Shown here: positions 54,941 through 63,492 of the stretch, piece after piece
Position numbering within the stretch: the stretch's first letter is position 1
Layout: each line of letters starts with the position of its first letter
DNA from: Lysinibacillus sp. FSL W8-0992
GTDB taxonomy: Bacteria > Bacillota > Bacilli > Bacillales_A > Planococcaceae
DNA length: 64,000 bases
Assembly (NCBI RefSeq): GCF_038008685.1
Contig: NZ_JBBOZQ010000001.1
Coordinates: forward strand, 3,658,001-3,722,000
Reading direction: 5' to 3'
Notes under the pieces: generated by a model
Told to the model about the DNA's origin: nothing
Databases searched by the model: none
What the model saw: the letters and a program-made list of their open reading frames with translations, nothing else
Made by a program: the position numbers and the translations under genes

Positions 54941-55345
54941 ATGAGAGTATTACGCATGATGATTATTGGTCTACTCATCTCACTTAGCTCATCCTACACT
55001 TTAGTGACCTTAAGTCTCATTTCTAATCATGGATTGGCATCAGGACCGGAATTACTCGAACAAATAATCATTGCAGCCATACTCGGAGCAGCAATAGGTC
55101 CTCTGTCCATCATTTTTGACATAGAACGTTTACTATTTTCCACTCAGCTTATTCTGCATTTTATTGCAGTGACGTTGTTCGTAATGGTAGCAGGCTATTT
55201 TGGCCGTTGGTTCGAACATTCAGGAGTTTTGTATGTGCTCATTGCGGAAATCATTATTTATTTCATTGTATGGTGCATTTTATATGTACTTCAAAAGAAC
55301 GATATTGAGGAAATCAATAATGAAATCAAAAAAAGAAAGGAATAG
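54941..55345 (+). CDS. DUF3021 membrane protein
   Basis: A 134-aa protein with four membrane helices. ATG 54941 has GGAGGG upstream; a TTG at 54923 is inside the previous gene and rejected. The helices LMLIGLLIS-like at the start, then EQIIIAAILGAAIGPLSIIF, and a basic tail KKNDIEEINNEIKKRKE-like fit DUF3021. In related pairs this protein holds the LytTR regulator inactive at the membrane. Confidence 0.83.
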   Translation: MRVLRMMIIGLLISLSSSYTLVTLSLISNHGLASGPELLEQIIIAAILGAAIGPLSIIFDIERLLFSTQLILHFIAVTLFVMVAGYFGRWFEHSGVLYVLIAEIIIYFIVWCILYVLQKNDIEEINNEIKKRKE

Positions 55346-55351
55346 ACAAAT

Positions 55352-56272
55352 ATGACGTTTGCGATTCAAGTCGAGCATTTACAAAAGCAATATGGCGAAC
55401 AATTAGCAGTAAAAGGAATTTCCTTTAAAGTAGAACAAGGCTCTCTCTTCGCCTTTTTAGGTGCTAATGGTGCTGGGAAATCGACGACCATTGAAATATT
55501 ATGCACATTATTACAAAAATCAAGTGGTACTGTAACGATTAACGGTTATACGCTCGATGAGAGGTCTCATAATGCAGAAATTCGAAAATCAATCGGCGTT
55601 GTATTCCAGCAAAGCCTACTCGATGAACGATTAACGGTTCGTGAAAATATTGTACACCGCGGTAAAACATATGGTTTATCGAGAACACAGCTTGCTGAAA
55701 ACTATCAATTTGTCTCTACCTATTTACATTTAGATGATATTGAACAGCAAAAATATGGCACATTGTCTGGTGGTCAAAAAAGACGCGCAGATATAGCACG
55801 TGCACTCATTCATCGACCACAAATATTATTTTTAGATGAACCAACAACTGGACTCGATCCACAAACACGCCAATTCGTTTGGCAAACGATTAAACAACTC
55901 CAGGAAGAAACAAATATGACGGTATTTTTAACAACGCACTATATGGAAGAAGCTGCAGTTGCAGATCAGGTCATTGTGTTAAATCAAGGTCGCATTGTCG
56001 CTGAAGGAACACCTGATTTCTTAAAAACAAAATATGCATACGACCAAATGGCACTTGTATTTCATGATCGTTCTTCAGGGTTAGAATGGCTGCAAGACAC
56101 CACATTACATTTCACCGAAAAGCAAGGCGTTTTCTCAGTTCGAGTGGACTCTACTATGCATGCACTTACACTTTTAAAAAGTGCAGAACCCTTTTTAGCC
56201 TCGTTTGAAGTTATTAAAGGAACAATGGACGATGTCTTTATTCATATTATGGCACAAGGAGATGCTACGTAA
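55352..56272 (+). CDS. ABC-2 transporter ATP-binding protein
   Basis: A 306-aa ATPase of the DrrA/CcmA-like group. Walker A GANGAGKST (about residues 38-46), Q-loop VVFQQSLLDERLTV, signature LSGGQKRRADIAR, Walker B FLDEPTTGLDP, H-loop TTHYMEEA. The C-terminal 80 residues are the DUF4162-like extension. AAAGGAA before ATG. Its stop overlaps the permease start (TAATG). Works with the permease to export an unknown, probably hydrophobic, compound. Confidence 0.93.
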   Translation: MTFAIQVEHLQKQYGEQLAVKGISFKVEQGSLFAFLGANGAGKSTTIEILCTLLQKSSGTVTINGYTLDERSHNAEIRKSIGVVFQQSLLDERLTVRENIVHRGKTYGLSRTQLAENYQFVSTYLHLDDIEQQKYGTLSGGQKRRADIARALIHRPQILFLDEPTTGLDPQTRQFVWQTIKQLQEETNMTVFLTTHYMEEAAVADQVIVLNQGRIVAEGTPDFLKTKYAYDQMALVFHDRSSGLEWLQDTTLHFTEKQGVFSVRVDSTMHALTLLKSAEPFLASFEVIKGTMDDVFIHIMAQGDAT

Positions 56273-57147
56273 TGGAAGCAATGTTTAGCTTAATTCAACG
56301 TAATAACAAGGTTTTCAGGAGAGATAAAACCCAAGTCTTTTTCTCCCTCCTTTCCGTTATAATTGTCATCGTTCTATACGCGGTATTTCTTCAAAAAATG
56401 CAAGTCGATGCAATCGAGCAAATGACAGAGGCTACACCAGAATTGATTGCAATGGTCAATGAATGGTTAGTGGCCGGCTTATTATCAATGATTGCTGTTA
56501 CAACAACATTAGCAGCATTTGCTATTGTCGTTCGTGATATTGAATCAAAGGCGACAGCAGATTTCCTAACTGCCCCTATTTCCCGTGCAACAATTCAGAT
56601 GAGCTATGTCATGAATGCCTTTATTATCGGCTGTATCTTTTCCCTCATTGCCCTAGTAGGCTGTGAAATTTTCTTAGTGGCCACTGGCGGTCATTTACTT
56701 AGCTTTGGTGCCCTAATTAAAGTAATTGGTATACTATTATTATCCGTATTACTCGCGAGCGTATTTAATGTTTTTCTCGTACTATTTGTTAGCACACAAA
56801 ATGCTTTTTCAACACTGAGTACAATCGTTGGCACAGTACTAGGCTTTTTGTGTGGTGTCTACGTCCCTGTTGGCGTTCTACCAAACTTTGCCCAACAGCT
56901 TATTATGTATTTTCCAATCAGTCATACTACATTACTTTTGCGCAATGCTTTTATGGAAAGTTCAATAACGAAGGTTTTTGACGGTGTTCCTGTTGCACAA
57001 GTGGAAAGCTATAAGCTAAACTATGGTATTGTTTATGAGCTAAATGGGCATTCACTTAGCACCTCAACAAGCTATATTGTTATTCTTGTAACCTTCATTG
57101 TGCTTGCTATTTTATCAGTCTTTATTTTTAAAAAGAAAAATCACTAA
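56272..57147 (+). CDS. ABC-2 type permease
   Basis: A 291-aa membrane protein with six helices and the ABC-2 plan: first helix VFFSLLSVIIVIVLYAVFLQ, then a loop, core helices about 65-250 and LCGVYVPVGVLPNFAQQLI, the typical conserved stretch near helix 5. Coupled by one-base overlap to the ATPase. Terminator follows. Last gene of the LytTR operon. Confidence 0.9.
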   Translation: MEAMFSLIQRNNKVFRRDKTQVFFSLLSVIIVIVLYAVFLQKMQVDAIEQMTEATPELIAMVNEWLVAGLLSMIAVTTTLAAFAIVVRDIESKATADFLTAPISRATIQMSYVMNAFIIGCIFSLIALVGCEIFLVATGGHLLSFGALIKVIGILLLSVLLASVFNVFLVLFVSTQNAFSTLSTIVGTVLGFLCGVYVPVGVLPNFAQQLIMYFPISHTTLLLRNAFMESSITKVFDGVPVAQVESYKLNYGIVYELNGHSLSTSTSYIVILVTFIVLAILSVFIFKKKNH

Positions 57148-57157
57148 TAGTCAATAT

Positions 57158-57191
57158 GGGCACATCGCTTTCAAACGCGATGTGTCTTTTC
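57158..57191 (+). terminator. Terminator of the LytTR/ABC operon
   Basis: CACATCGC (57161-57168) pairs with GCGATGTG (57177-57184), then TCTTTTCA. The T tract is short. Confidence 0.7.
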
Positions 57192-57275
57192 ATTGATTTT
57201 TCACAAACATTTTGTTATTTTAAATATAAATAAATAAACAAAATAAATAATCGTTTGTTTTTAGGGGGTTTCACA

Positions 57276-58031
57276 ATGGATGTAAATCAATTATTTTGGC
57301 AGGCTTCGATTGAGGACATTACGCATGGCTATACAAATGAAGCCACACACTACACTTGCCTTCTTTGTGGGGGGAAAATTGAAAAAGGTATTATTTATCC
57401 ACATGAAGATGTACTATATGAGGCTGAAAAATTTATGCAACACCATATTACTGCTACACACCAATCAGTTTTTCATTACTTAAATGGTTTAAATAAAAAA
57501 ATGACAGGTTTAACAGAACATCAAAGTCATATTTTGCGCCTTTTTTATGAAGGCAAAACCGATCAGGAAATTAAAGAAGAGCTAGAAATTGGGAGCGCAA
57601 CAACTATTCGACATCATCGTTTTGCTTTAAAGGAAAAAGAACGTCAAGCTAAAACATTCCTTGCCATGATGGAACTATTAAAACAACAAGATCAGAAGGA
57701 AGATTCTTTTGTGCCAATTCACAAAACGGCTACGATGGTCGACGATCGCTATAATATCACCCTTACTGAAGAACAACAGTTGCTTGAGAAATATTTTCCT
57801 AATGGCATCGGTCAAGAGCTCGTCCGCTTCCCAAAACGAGAAAAGCATAAAATCGTTGTGCTACGTGCTATTACAAAGCTTTTTGATGAGTCAAAAGAGT
57901 ATACAGAAAAAGAGCTCAATGCAATAATTCAGCCAATATATGAGGACTATGTACAAATTCGTCGCTATTTAATTCAATACGGTTTTATGGATCGTCAAGA
58001 TGATGGCAGTGCTTATTGGGTAAAAAAATAA
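57276..58031 (+). CDS. DUF2087-domain transcriptional regulator
   Basis: A 251-aa protein from ATG 57276 (AGGGGG upstream). N-terminal part has a CxxC (CLLCGG) and a His pair (MQHHITATHQ), a possible metal site. Residues about 80-125 are a LuxR-type HTH (LTEHQSHILRLFYEGKTDQE, ATTIRHHRFAL). The C-terminal 75 residues (LEKYFPNG...ELVRFPKREKHKIVVLRAIT...YVQIRRYLIQYGFMDRQDDG) are DUF2087. Target genes unknown; the GIY-YIG-like gene follows after 16 bases. Confidence 0.85.
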   Translation: MDVNQLFWQASIEDITHGYTNEATHYTCLLCGGKIEKGIIYPHEDVLYEAEKFMQHHITATHQSVFHYLNGLNKKMTGLTEHQSHILRLFYEGKTDQEIKEELEIGSATTIRHHRFALKEKERQAKTFLAMMELLKQQDQKEDSFVPIHKTATMVDDRYNITLTEEQQLLEKYFPNGIGQELVRFPKREKHKIVVLRAITKLFDESKEYTEKELNAIIQPIYEDYVQIRRYLIQYGFMDRQDDGSAYWVKK

Positions 58032-58047
58032 GAAAGTAGGGTTAACA

Positions 58048-58392
58048 ATGGATCATAAAAAAGAATTAAAAGAAATGTATAAAGAAATGAAAATTGAAGC
58101 AGGCGTTTTTACAATGACGAACAAACATAATGGTAAAGTGTTTGTTGGAAGCTTCAATAACTTAAAACGATTAAACGGATTTCAGTTTATGTTAAAAACA
58201 AATACTTATACGAATAAAGCTTTACAAGCTGACTACAATACATTTGGCAAAGATGCTTTTCAGCTCGAGGTAGTGGAGTATTTGAAGGAAAAAGAAGAAG
58301 GCTATTTTGATGCAAAAAAGGAACTTGAAAAGCTTGAAGAACAGTGGCTTGAAAAGCTTCAGCCTTATGGTGAGCTGGGCTATAATTCTTAA
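58048..58392 (+). CDS. GIY-YIG nuclease-like protein
   Basis: A 114-aa protein. VFTMTNKHNGKVFVGSFNNL matches the GIY-YIG core, but the first half reads VFT in place of GIY and VFVGS in place of YIG, and the expected catalytic Arg region is NLKRLNGF. ALQADYNTFGKDAFQLEVVE fits the family C-terminal part. Small bacterial proteins of this group occur next to DUF2087 regulators. Enzymatic activity is doubtful given the altered motif. Confidence 0.72.
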   Translation: MDHKKELKEMYKEMKIEAGVFTMTNKHNGKVFVGSFNNLKRLNGFQFMLKTNTYTNKALQADYNTFGKDAFQLEVVEYLKEKEEGYFDAKKELEKLEEQWLEKLQPYGELGYNS

Positions 58393-58405
58393 TTTAGTTG
58401 TTTGA

Positions 58406-58564
58406 GTGACTGGCACTTCGGAATTCAGAATTGTTTCGGTGACTGGCACTTCCGGCACGACGTAAGCCGCAACCCTCGCTATCGCGTGGTCTGTTGCGAC
58501 TTACATTGCGTGCGTTCCCGCAACCAACTATAAAAATTCTGAATTGTTTGAGTGACTGGCACTT
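58406..58564 (+). repeat. Nested short repeats plus truncated GC-rich repeat (copy D)
   Basis: GTGACTGGCACTT occurs at 58406-58418, 58439-58451 and 58552-58564; the first two are 33 bases apart and share the GGAATTCAGAATTGTTT-like linker. Between the second and third lies a truncated GC-rich repeat (58452-58530: GACGTAAGCCGCAACCCTCG, GTGCGTTCCCGCAACCAACT). The third copy overlaps the coding end of the next gene on the minus strand. Confidence 0.75.
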
Positions 58565-58905
58565 AATTGGGCTTTTTTTGTTAACTTTGCGAACACGAGG
58601 TCATAAGAGTGCTGGATTAAATTTTCAAGTAAGTCTTCTGAAATATTCGCATCCATATAAATCGAATTCCAATGAGTTTTGTTCATATAGTACCCTGGAA
58701 TGATTCCTTCGTAGGTTTCTCTTAATTCTTCTGCTCGACTAGGTTCACATTTTAAAGTAATAATAGGCTTTCTTGTAGCATCTCCGCCCATCATCGCAAA
58801 CATTTTCCCCCCTATATGATAGCGGTCTGCCTGCCATTCTTCTTTGTAATCATGAGTCGTTCCGCGTAGCTTTAAACAAAATGCATGGATCGTATCTTTT
58901 TGCAT
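58528..58905 (-). CDS. MmcQ/YjbR-family protein with repeat-encoded C-terminus
   Basis: A 125-aa protein. WQADRYHIGGKMFAMMGGDA, ITLKCEPSRAEELRE, GYYMNKTHWNSIYMD and YDLVFAKLTKK mark the MmcQ/YjbR fold, a small double-wing-like DNA-binding-type fold of uncertain function. The natural C-terminus should be near KLTKK; the final residues LSASHSNNSEFL and the stop come from the GTGACTGGCACTT repeat read in antisense. GGGG before ATG. Confidence 0.85.
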   Translation of the reverse strand: MQKDTIHAFCLKLRGTTHDYKEEWQADRYHIGGKMFAMMGGDATRKPIITLKCEPSRAEELRETYEGIIPGYYMNKTHWNSIYMDANISEDLLENLIQHSYDLVFAKLTKKAQLSASHSNNSEFL

Positions 58906-58931
58906 CGTTACCCCATCCTTCTATCCTAGAA

Positions 58932-58980
58932 AATAAAAACACACGTTCGATTATCATTATAATCAATAACGCGTGCTTTT
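58932..58980 (-). terminator. Terminator of the YitT-family gene
   Basis: On the minus strand AAGCACG...GATTAT pairs with ATAATC...CGTGT in an interrupted stem and continues into TTTTTA. It lies 60-100 bases after the stop of the gene at 59039. Confidence 0.65.
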
Positions 58981-59038
58981 AAAATACATTTTTTTCAAAA
59001 GTAACTATATTTAAGTTAATCATCAATGCATGTTTTTA

Positions 59039-59854
59039 TTATTTAGAACCACGATCAAACACCCCGATTACTTCGGTCGTTTGCAAAATATTTACAAATG
59101 CTTTCGCATCTACTTCTTTTATTAAACTTTTCACTTCCGCCAGCTGGTAGCGTGTTATAACGGTAATTAGCACTTTTCGTCCTTCACCTGAATATCCGCC
59201 TTTAGCATCCATCATCGTAATGCCCCGATGCAGTCTAGTTAACAGTTGTTGTTTCACATCCTCACCATTGCTCGTAATAATCATAAGCGTTAGCTTAATA
59301 TTACTCGTATGGATTGTATCGACAACCTTCCCTGTGGCATAAATTGAAACGAGCGTCAGCAATGCCGCATCCCAACTAAAAACAAAACCTGAAATCGCCA
59401 CTACTATCCCATTCATTGCTGAAATAAGTGCACCAAGAGGAAAATCTCTTTTGCGACTTAAAAGCATAGCAATAATATCAAAGCCACCTGAGGAACCAGA
59501 TGCACGGAAAATTAGACCGACACTCAGGCCAACAATAACCCCACCAAATAATGATGCCAATATCGGTTCCTCTGTTGCCTTATAAATCGGAATGATTAAC
59601 AATGATAGGGACATTACCCCAACTGACAATATTGTATACGCAATAAAGCGTTTCCCTAGCTTCATCACACCTAAAATTAACAACGGTAAATTTAATAAAA
59701 GATTCAATACACCTGTATTTAGAGGTGTAACAATACCAAGCATAATGGCAATCCCGCTTAATCCGCCACTCAAAATCTCATGCGGTATTAATAAAAAATT
59801 ATATGCAAAGGCCATTAATATTGAAGCAAGCGTAATAATAATAATGTTGCGCAT
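59039..59854 (-). CDS. YitT-family membrane protein (DUF161/DUF2179)
   Basis: About 271 aa with five or six membrane helices (residues about 3-180; NFLLIPHEILSGGLSGIAIM and ASGSSGGFDIIAMLLSRK are family marks) and a cytoplasmic C-terminal DUF2179 domain (RGITMMDAKGGYSGEGRKVL). Several paralogues are usual in Bacillales. ATG 59854 follows AGGGG; an ATG 15 bases upstream is possible. Function unknown, suggested transporter. Confidence 0.88.
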   Translation of the reverse strand: MRNIIIITLASILMAFAYNFLLIPHEILSGGLSGIAIMLGIVTPLNTGVLNLLLNLPLLILGVMKLGKRFIAYTILSVGVMSLSLLIIPIYKATEEPILASLFGGVIVGLSVGLIFRASGSSGGFDIIAMLLSRKRDFPLGALISAMNGIVVAISGFVFSWDAALLTLVSIYATGKVVDTIHTSNIKLTLMIITSNGEDVKQQLLTRLHRGITMMDAKGGYSGEGRKVLITVITRYQLAEVKSLIKEVDAKAFVNILQTTEVIGVFDRGSK

Positions 59855-59968
59855 GAAATCCCCTACCATTCTACAACGAACAATTTTGATAATCTTCTCT
59901 TTAGAATACCCAACTTATTCGCCCAAAAAACCTAGACCTTCGTGTATTGTTGTGACTTTCAAGCAAGT

Positions 59969-61258
59969 CTATTTGCTTTTTTTCTGCTCTTCCTTTAGCG
60001 GCTTTTCATTTTTAGGTTCTTCCGTTTCCGCCACTTTCATAATTCGATCAAGCATTGTCGGATGTGTATAGCGGAACCATTTAACAAGAAGTGGTGGGTT
60101 GACTTCACTTAACCCTGATATCGTAAGCTTTTGGAATGCCGTTACCGCTGCCGTGCGATCACCCATCAATGATATGGCATAATTATCCGCTCTCGTTTCC
60201 TGATATCGTGATACATAGTTAGATAACGGACTCGAAGCAAATAATAAAAAAGATGTAATGAGTAAAAATAGTGGCAAAGAATTGATGTCACCCATTTTCG
60301 TAATTTTCAATGCATGTCCGTACCGAGCAATCGCCCACCTCATACTTTTCGCTGTTATCCATAGCCCTATTAAGGTCAATATTAAATAACCCGCAATACC
60401 AAAATAAATATGCTTCTCAACATAATGTCCCATCTCGTGTGCCATGATAAATAAAATTTCATTATCTGTTAAGCGATTTAATGTCGTATCCCAAAGTACA
60501 ATTCTTGAATTACTACCGATACCCGTAACATAGGCATTTAGGGCATTTGTCTTTTGTGCCATATTGACTTCATAGACATGCTCTGCCGGAATATTAGCTT
60601 GATCAGCTATTGCTAAAATTTTCGTTTCTAGTTCTTTGTTTTTTAACGGATAAAAATCATTGTACAACGGATCAATGACAACGGGCTGAAGAAACATGAC
60701 AAAAATCGTAAAGGGAATCGTTAATAGCCATGCATATAGCCACCATCTCTTCACGCTCTTTTTAATCAGCCAATATATTACTGATACGACAATAAAGGTC
60801 ATTCCAAAGTTGATCCAAAAATCAATAATCCCATCTCGCATCCATGAGGCAAAGGCCTGTGTACTTATTCCATAGCTTTTACTTAAATGATAGCGATAGT
60901 ATTCAATTGGGAAAAGCACTACATAAAGCAAAAATGATAACAAAAATAAATAGGCAGCATTTTGTAGCAGTTTCCATTTTGTTTGGGAAGTCGCAACTTT
61001 TTCAAAATAACGAGACACACCCATTAACAAAATGACCATATAAACGAGCCATTCAAACGGTGTTACTACAAAGAATAGGAAATTTCGTATTTTTGAATAT
61101 TCACCACTTAAGTTTAATTCTTTTTCAGACATAAACATGACTGGGTCCGCAGCGGTTCCTTGAAACGCCCGCGGTATTGTGCCACCGCCACTATGAAATA
61201 TATACCAGTACATGCAAAGAACATAAGCACCAAATAATAGTAGCGCAACAATTCCCAT
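59969..61258 (-). CDS. M48 family metallopeptidase (Ste24-like)
   Basis: A 429-aa membrane zinc protease. HEMGH at residues 274-278 and the third ligand region ETRADNYA in the C-terminal part are intact; seven or so membrane helices. GIGSNSRIVLWDTTL precedes the motif as in Ste24-type CAAX peptidases. The ATG at 61258 is 19 bases from AAGGGGG, too far. An in-frame ATA at 61268-61270 sits seven bases after the GGGGG and would give (I/M)AKKMGIV, a common N-terminus. The start may thus be AUA 61270. Confidence 0.9.
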   Translation of the reverse strand: MGIVALLLFGAYVLCMYWYIFHSGGGTIPRAFQGTAADPVMFMSEKELNLSGEYSKIRNFLFFVVTPFEWLVYMVILLMGVSRYFEKVATSQTKWKLLQNAAYLFLLSFLLYVVLFPIEYYRYHLSKSYGISTQAFASWMRDGIIDFWINFGMTFIVVSVIYWLIKKSVKRWWLYAWLLTIPFTIFVMFLQPVVIDPLYNDFYPLKNKELETKILAIADQANIPAEHVYEVNMAQKTNALNAYVTGIGSNSRIVLWDTTLNRLTDNEILFIMAHEMGHYVEKHIYFGIAGYLILTLIGLWITAKSMRWAIARYGHALKITKMGDINSLPLFLLITSFLLFASSPLSNYVSRYQETRADNYAISLMGDRTAAVTAFQKLTISGLSEVNPPLLVKWFRYTHPTMLDRIMKVAETEEPKNEKPLKEEQKKSK

Positions 61259-61496
61259 TTTTTTCGCTATGTTATTTCCCCCTTACTCCACACAAAGTTC
61301 GTCCTATAGTAAGTGTAAGCTAATTTGAAAAAGTTAGAACAAACTTTATGTGTTTTTATTTCATCTCAAAAGAGATTGTCCATTTTTCACCAATAGAACA
61401 AACAGATGTATGTCTACTATCTTTTACCGTAACACCATATTAATTACCTACTATGCTGTACAAATATTTTACTGACTAAAGGCTAGAAAATGATAA

Positions 61497-61565
61497 ATAA
61501 AAAAATTTCGTATGCTTCTACCGGTTGCTTTGTCGCTATCCGTAGAAGTATCACGAAATTTTTTA
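61497..61565 (-). terminator. Terminator downstream of the exported CYTH-like gene
   Basis: AAATTTCGT pairs with ACGAAATTT and CTTCTAC with GTAGAAG in an interrupted 16-pair stem; on the minus strand it runs into T7. The rest of 61271-61594 (324 bases) shows no gene; it should hold the promoter of the M48 gene. Confidence 0.85.
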
Positions 61566-61594
61566 TGAAATCTTATTGAATCTTAATTGAAATA

Positions 61595-62404
61595 TTACTT
61601 TTCCATTACAAACGCCGTTTTCCCACGCTGATCCGCACTTAGAAAACCTGCTGCTTCTAGATGTTCACGCCATACTTTTTCAATCGATGCAGCTTTTGCA
61701 GCATTGCTTTCTTTTGTCGATAGCTCTATCATAATTTCACCTTGATAATGCCAAACTTCAATATCTGCCTCATATCCTGCATAGCTTCCTTTATATGTTG
61801 TTGCCTTGGCAGGTCCATACACGACCGCCTGTGATAACGTGTTATTAAACCAAGTAGCAGAGTCCCAATTTAAAATTTTCTTTGGCACATTGTCTAAAAT
61901 TATTTTTTTTGCAGCACTTGAATCCACAGCATCGTAGTTAACTTTAGCAGTTTCCTTCAAGGACTCTTTTCGACTAATTGTAAACGTACGATTACCGCCC
62001 TTAATATCCATTTCAAATTTATAGTTGGACTCGTCACCTGTAAAGCCGTGACTTTCAGTTATCGCAAGTGCTTCTTCAAGTGGTGTATTGAGAAATCTCT
62101 TTTTATACGTAATGTCAATTTTATTGCTATCTTTATAAACACGCAAACGATTGTTATAGTCCGCACTTAGAAAATCTTTACTTTGTGTATCGAAGTAATA
62201 AATTTTCACTTCATCTTTTTTAGTAGCTGTAAAAAATTTCAAAATGTCCGACTCATTGAACAGCTCTGATTTTAAATTATATTTAATCTCATGCTCGGGC
62301 TCAATGGCCGCTTTTGCCTGTATAGTATTCAACATGCCAATAGTACATAATACCAATCCCATTACGCCTAGTTTCATTGCAAGCTTTTTCAAATAATTTC
62401 TCAT
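61595..62404 (-). CDS. Exported CYTH/triphosphate-tunnel-like protein
   Basis: A 269-aa protein with a signal peptide (residues 1-32, helix LGVMGLVLCTIGML, cut near AKA-A). The mature part starts with EHEIK (37-41), the ExExK signature of CYTH enzymes. KIYYFDTQSKDF, NNRLRVYKDSNKIDITYKKR and a late IEVWHYQGEIMIEL follow in the order of the tunnel strands. CYTH proteins hydrolyse or bind triphosphates and polyphosphate in the cytoplasm; an exported one is unusual. The start overlaps the stop of the MBL gene (ATGA). I infer fold from motifs; activity is unknown. Confidence 0.65.
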   Translation of the reverse strand: MRNYLKKLAMKLGVMGLVLCTIGMLNTIQAKAAIEPEHEIKYNLKSELFNESDILKFFTATKKDEVKIYYFDTQSKDFLSADYNNRLRVYKDSNKIDITYKKRFLNTPLEEALAITESHGFTGDESNYKFEMDIKGGNRTFTISRKESLKETAKVNYDAVDSSAAKKIILDNVPKKILNWDSATWFNNTLSQAVVYGPAKATTYKGSYAGYEADIEVWHYQGEIMIELSTKESNAAKAASIEKVWREHLEAAGFLSADQRGKTAFVMEK

Positions 62405-63492
62405 ATATTTTCATCCTCATTTCCGATTATTTTTAAAAGTGTCGTTTCTATATTTGTTAACTGACTGTGAAAATAGATGGTTTTATGAGCATTTATGTGC
62501 TTTGACAGCACGATAGTATCCTGATAATCAGGATGTGTTTTGTAGAAAAAATGTTTTATTTGATTTGGTGCTAATTGTTGCATGTAATTGCCTTTATTAA
62601 AGTACCCTGTAAAGATTACAATTGCTGATGGTAAATTAGTTAGTAGCTTCGTAATTGTTCCTTCATCTCGCTCAGGAACAAAATAAATAGCGTTATCTTC
62701 CATTATCATCTTTTGTAAACAGTGACTTCTGAATGACGGCAATAGCTTAGTAGATACAACATTTTCGGGCGCATCGTAATACTCTTCAAAAAAAGGAAAA
62801 AAATCATTATCGATAGACACCTTTCTTGTAGTATGCTCAAAAAGGTAAAACGCAATATCAGCAGTTTTGCCAGAATAGGAAGAAGGAAAAATAATTGGTC
62901 TACTATCGTTGGCATCGATAAAATCCGCTAATTGATGCAATATTTCTTTGTTGTTAATGTGCTTTTCAAAATGGCCGCTATCTATGAACGCAACGTTATA
63001 ATCATTCTTTCCCATCATCGGAAGATTCGCCTTTAATAGATAGGAATCCATCACGTAATCTCCTGAAAAAAATATCACCTCCTCTAAAAATCGAATGCTG
63101 TACCAAACGCTCCCTATTAAATGTCCGCTATAGCCCCATTGAAAAGAAAGATTATCGTTAATATTTATCCAACTGCCAATCGACTTTGGTTCAAACGTTT
63201 GAATATTTTTAAAAGATTGCTTTAATTGTTTCGCTGTTATTTCACTCATAATGAGTTGACCATCGTAGCCCAACTGTACAAGTAAAGGAAGCGCACCTAC
63301 ATGATCAATATGGGAATGAGAAATAAACACTGCATCTAGTTTTGCCACATGAGCTGGTGATAAATTTGGCTTTGTTTTTTCACTATTGTTCATAACACCA
63401 CAATCTAGTAAAATAGCACGCCCATCTTTTTCGAGATAAAAGCAGTTACGACCATACTCCCCAACTCCTCCTAAAATTTCTATATTAAGCAC
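62401..63492 (-). CDS. MBL-fold metallo-hydrolase, beta-CASP-like
   Basis: A 363-aa cytoplasmic protein. Metal site SHSHIDHVGALPLL (HxHxDH) at about 57-70, WGYSGHLIGS and FFSGDYVMDS as further motifs, and FPSSYSGKTADIAF fitting the beta-CASP insertion. C-terminal His motifs (KHINAHKTIYFHS) complete the set. The family includes RNase J-like nucleases and other phosphodiesterases. GTG start overlaps the end of the permease gene by eight bases; GGGGAGG upstream. Operon with permease and CYTH-like gene. Confidence 0.82.
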   Translation of the reverse strand: MLNIEILGGVGEYGRNCFYLEKDGRAILLDCGVMNNSEKTKPNLSPAHVAKLDAVFISHSHIDHVGALPLLVQLGYDGQLIMSEITAKQLKQSFKNIQTFEPKSIGSWININDNLSFQWGYSGHLIGSVWYSIRFLEEVIFFSGDYVMDSYLLKANLPMMGKNDYNVAFIDSGHFEKHINNKEILHQLADFIDANDSRPIIFPSSYSGKTADIAFYLFEHTTRKVSIDNDFFPFFEEYYDAPENVVSTKLLPSFRSHCLQKMIMEDNAIYFVPERDEGTITKLLTNLPSAIVIFTGYFNKGNYMQQLAPNQIKHFFYKTHPDYQDTIVLSKHINAHKTIYFHSQLTNIETTLLKIIGNEDENI

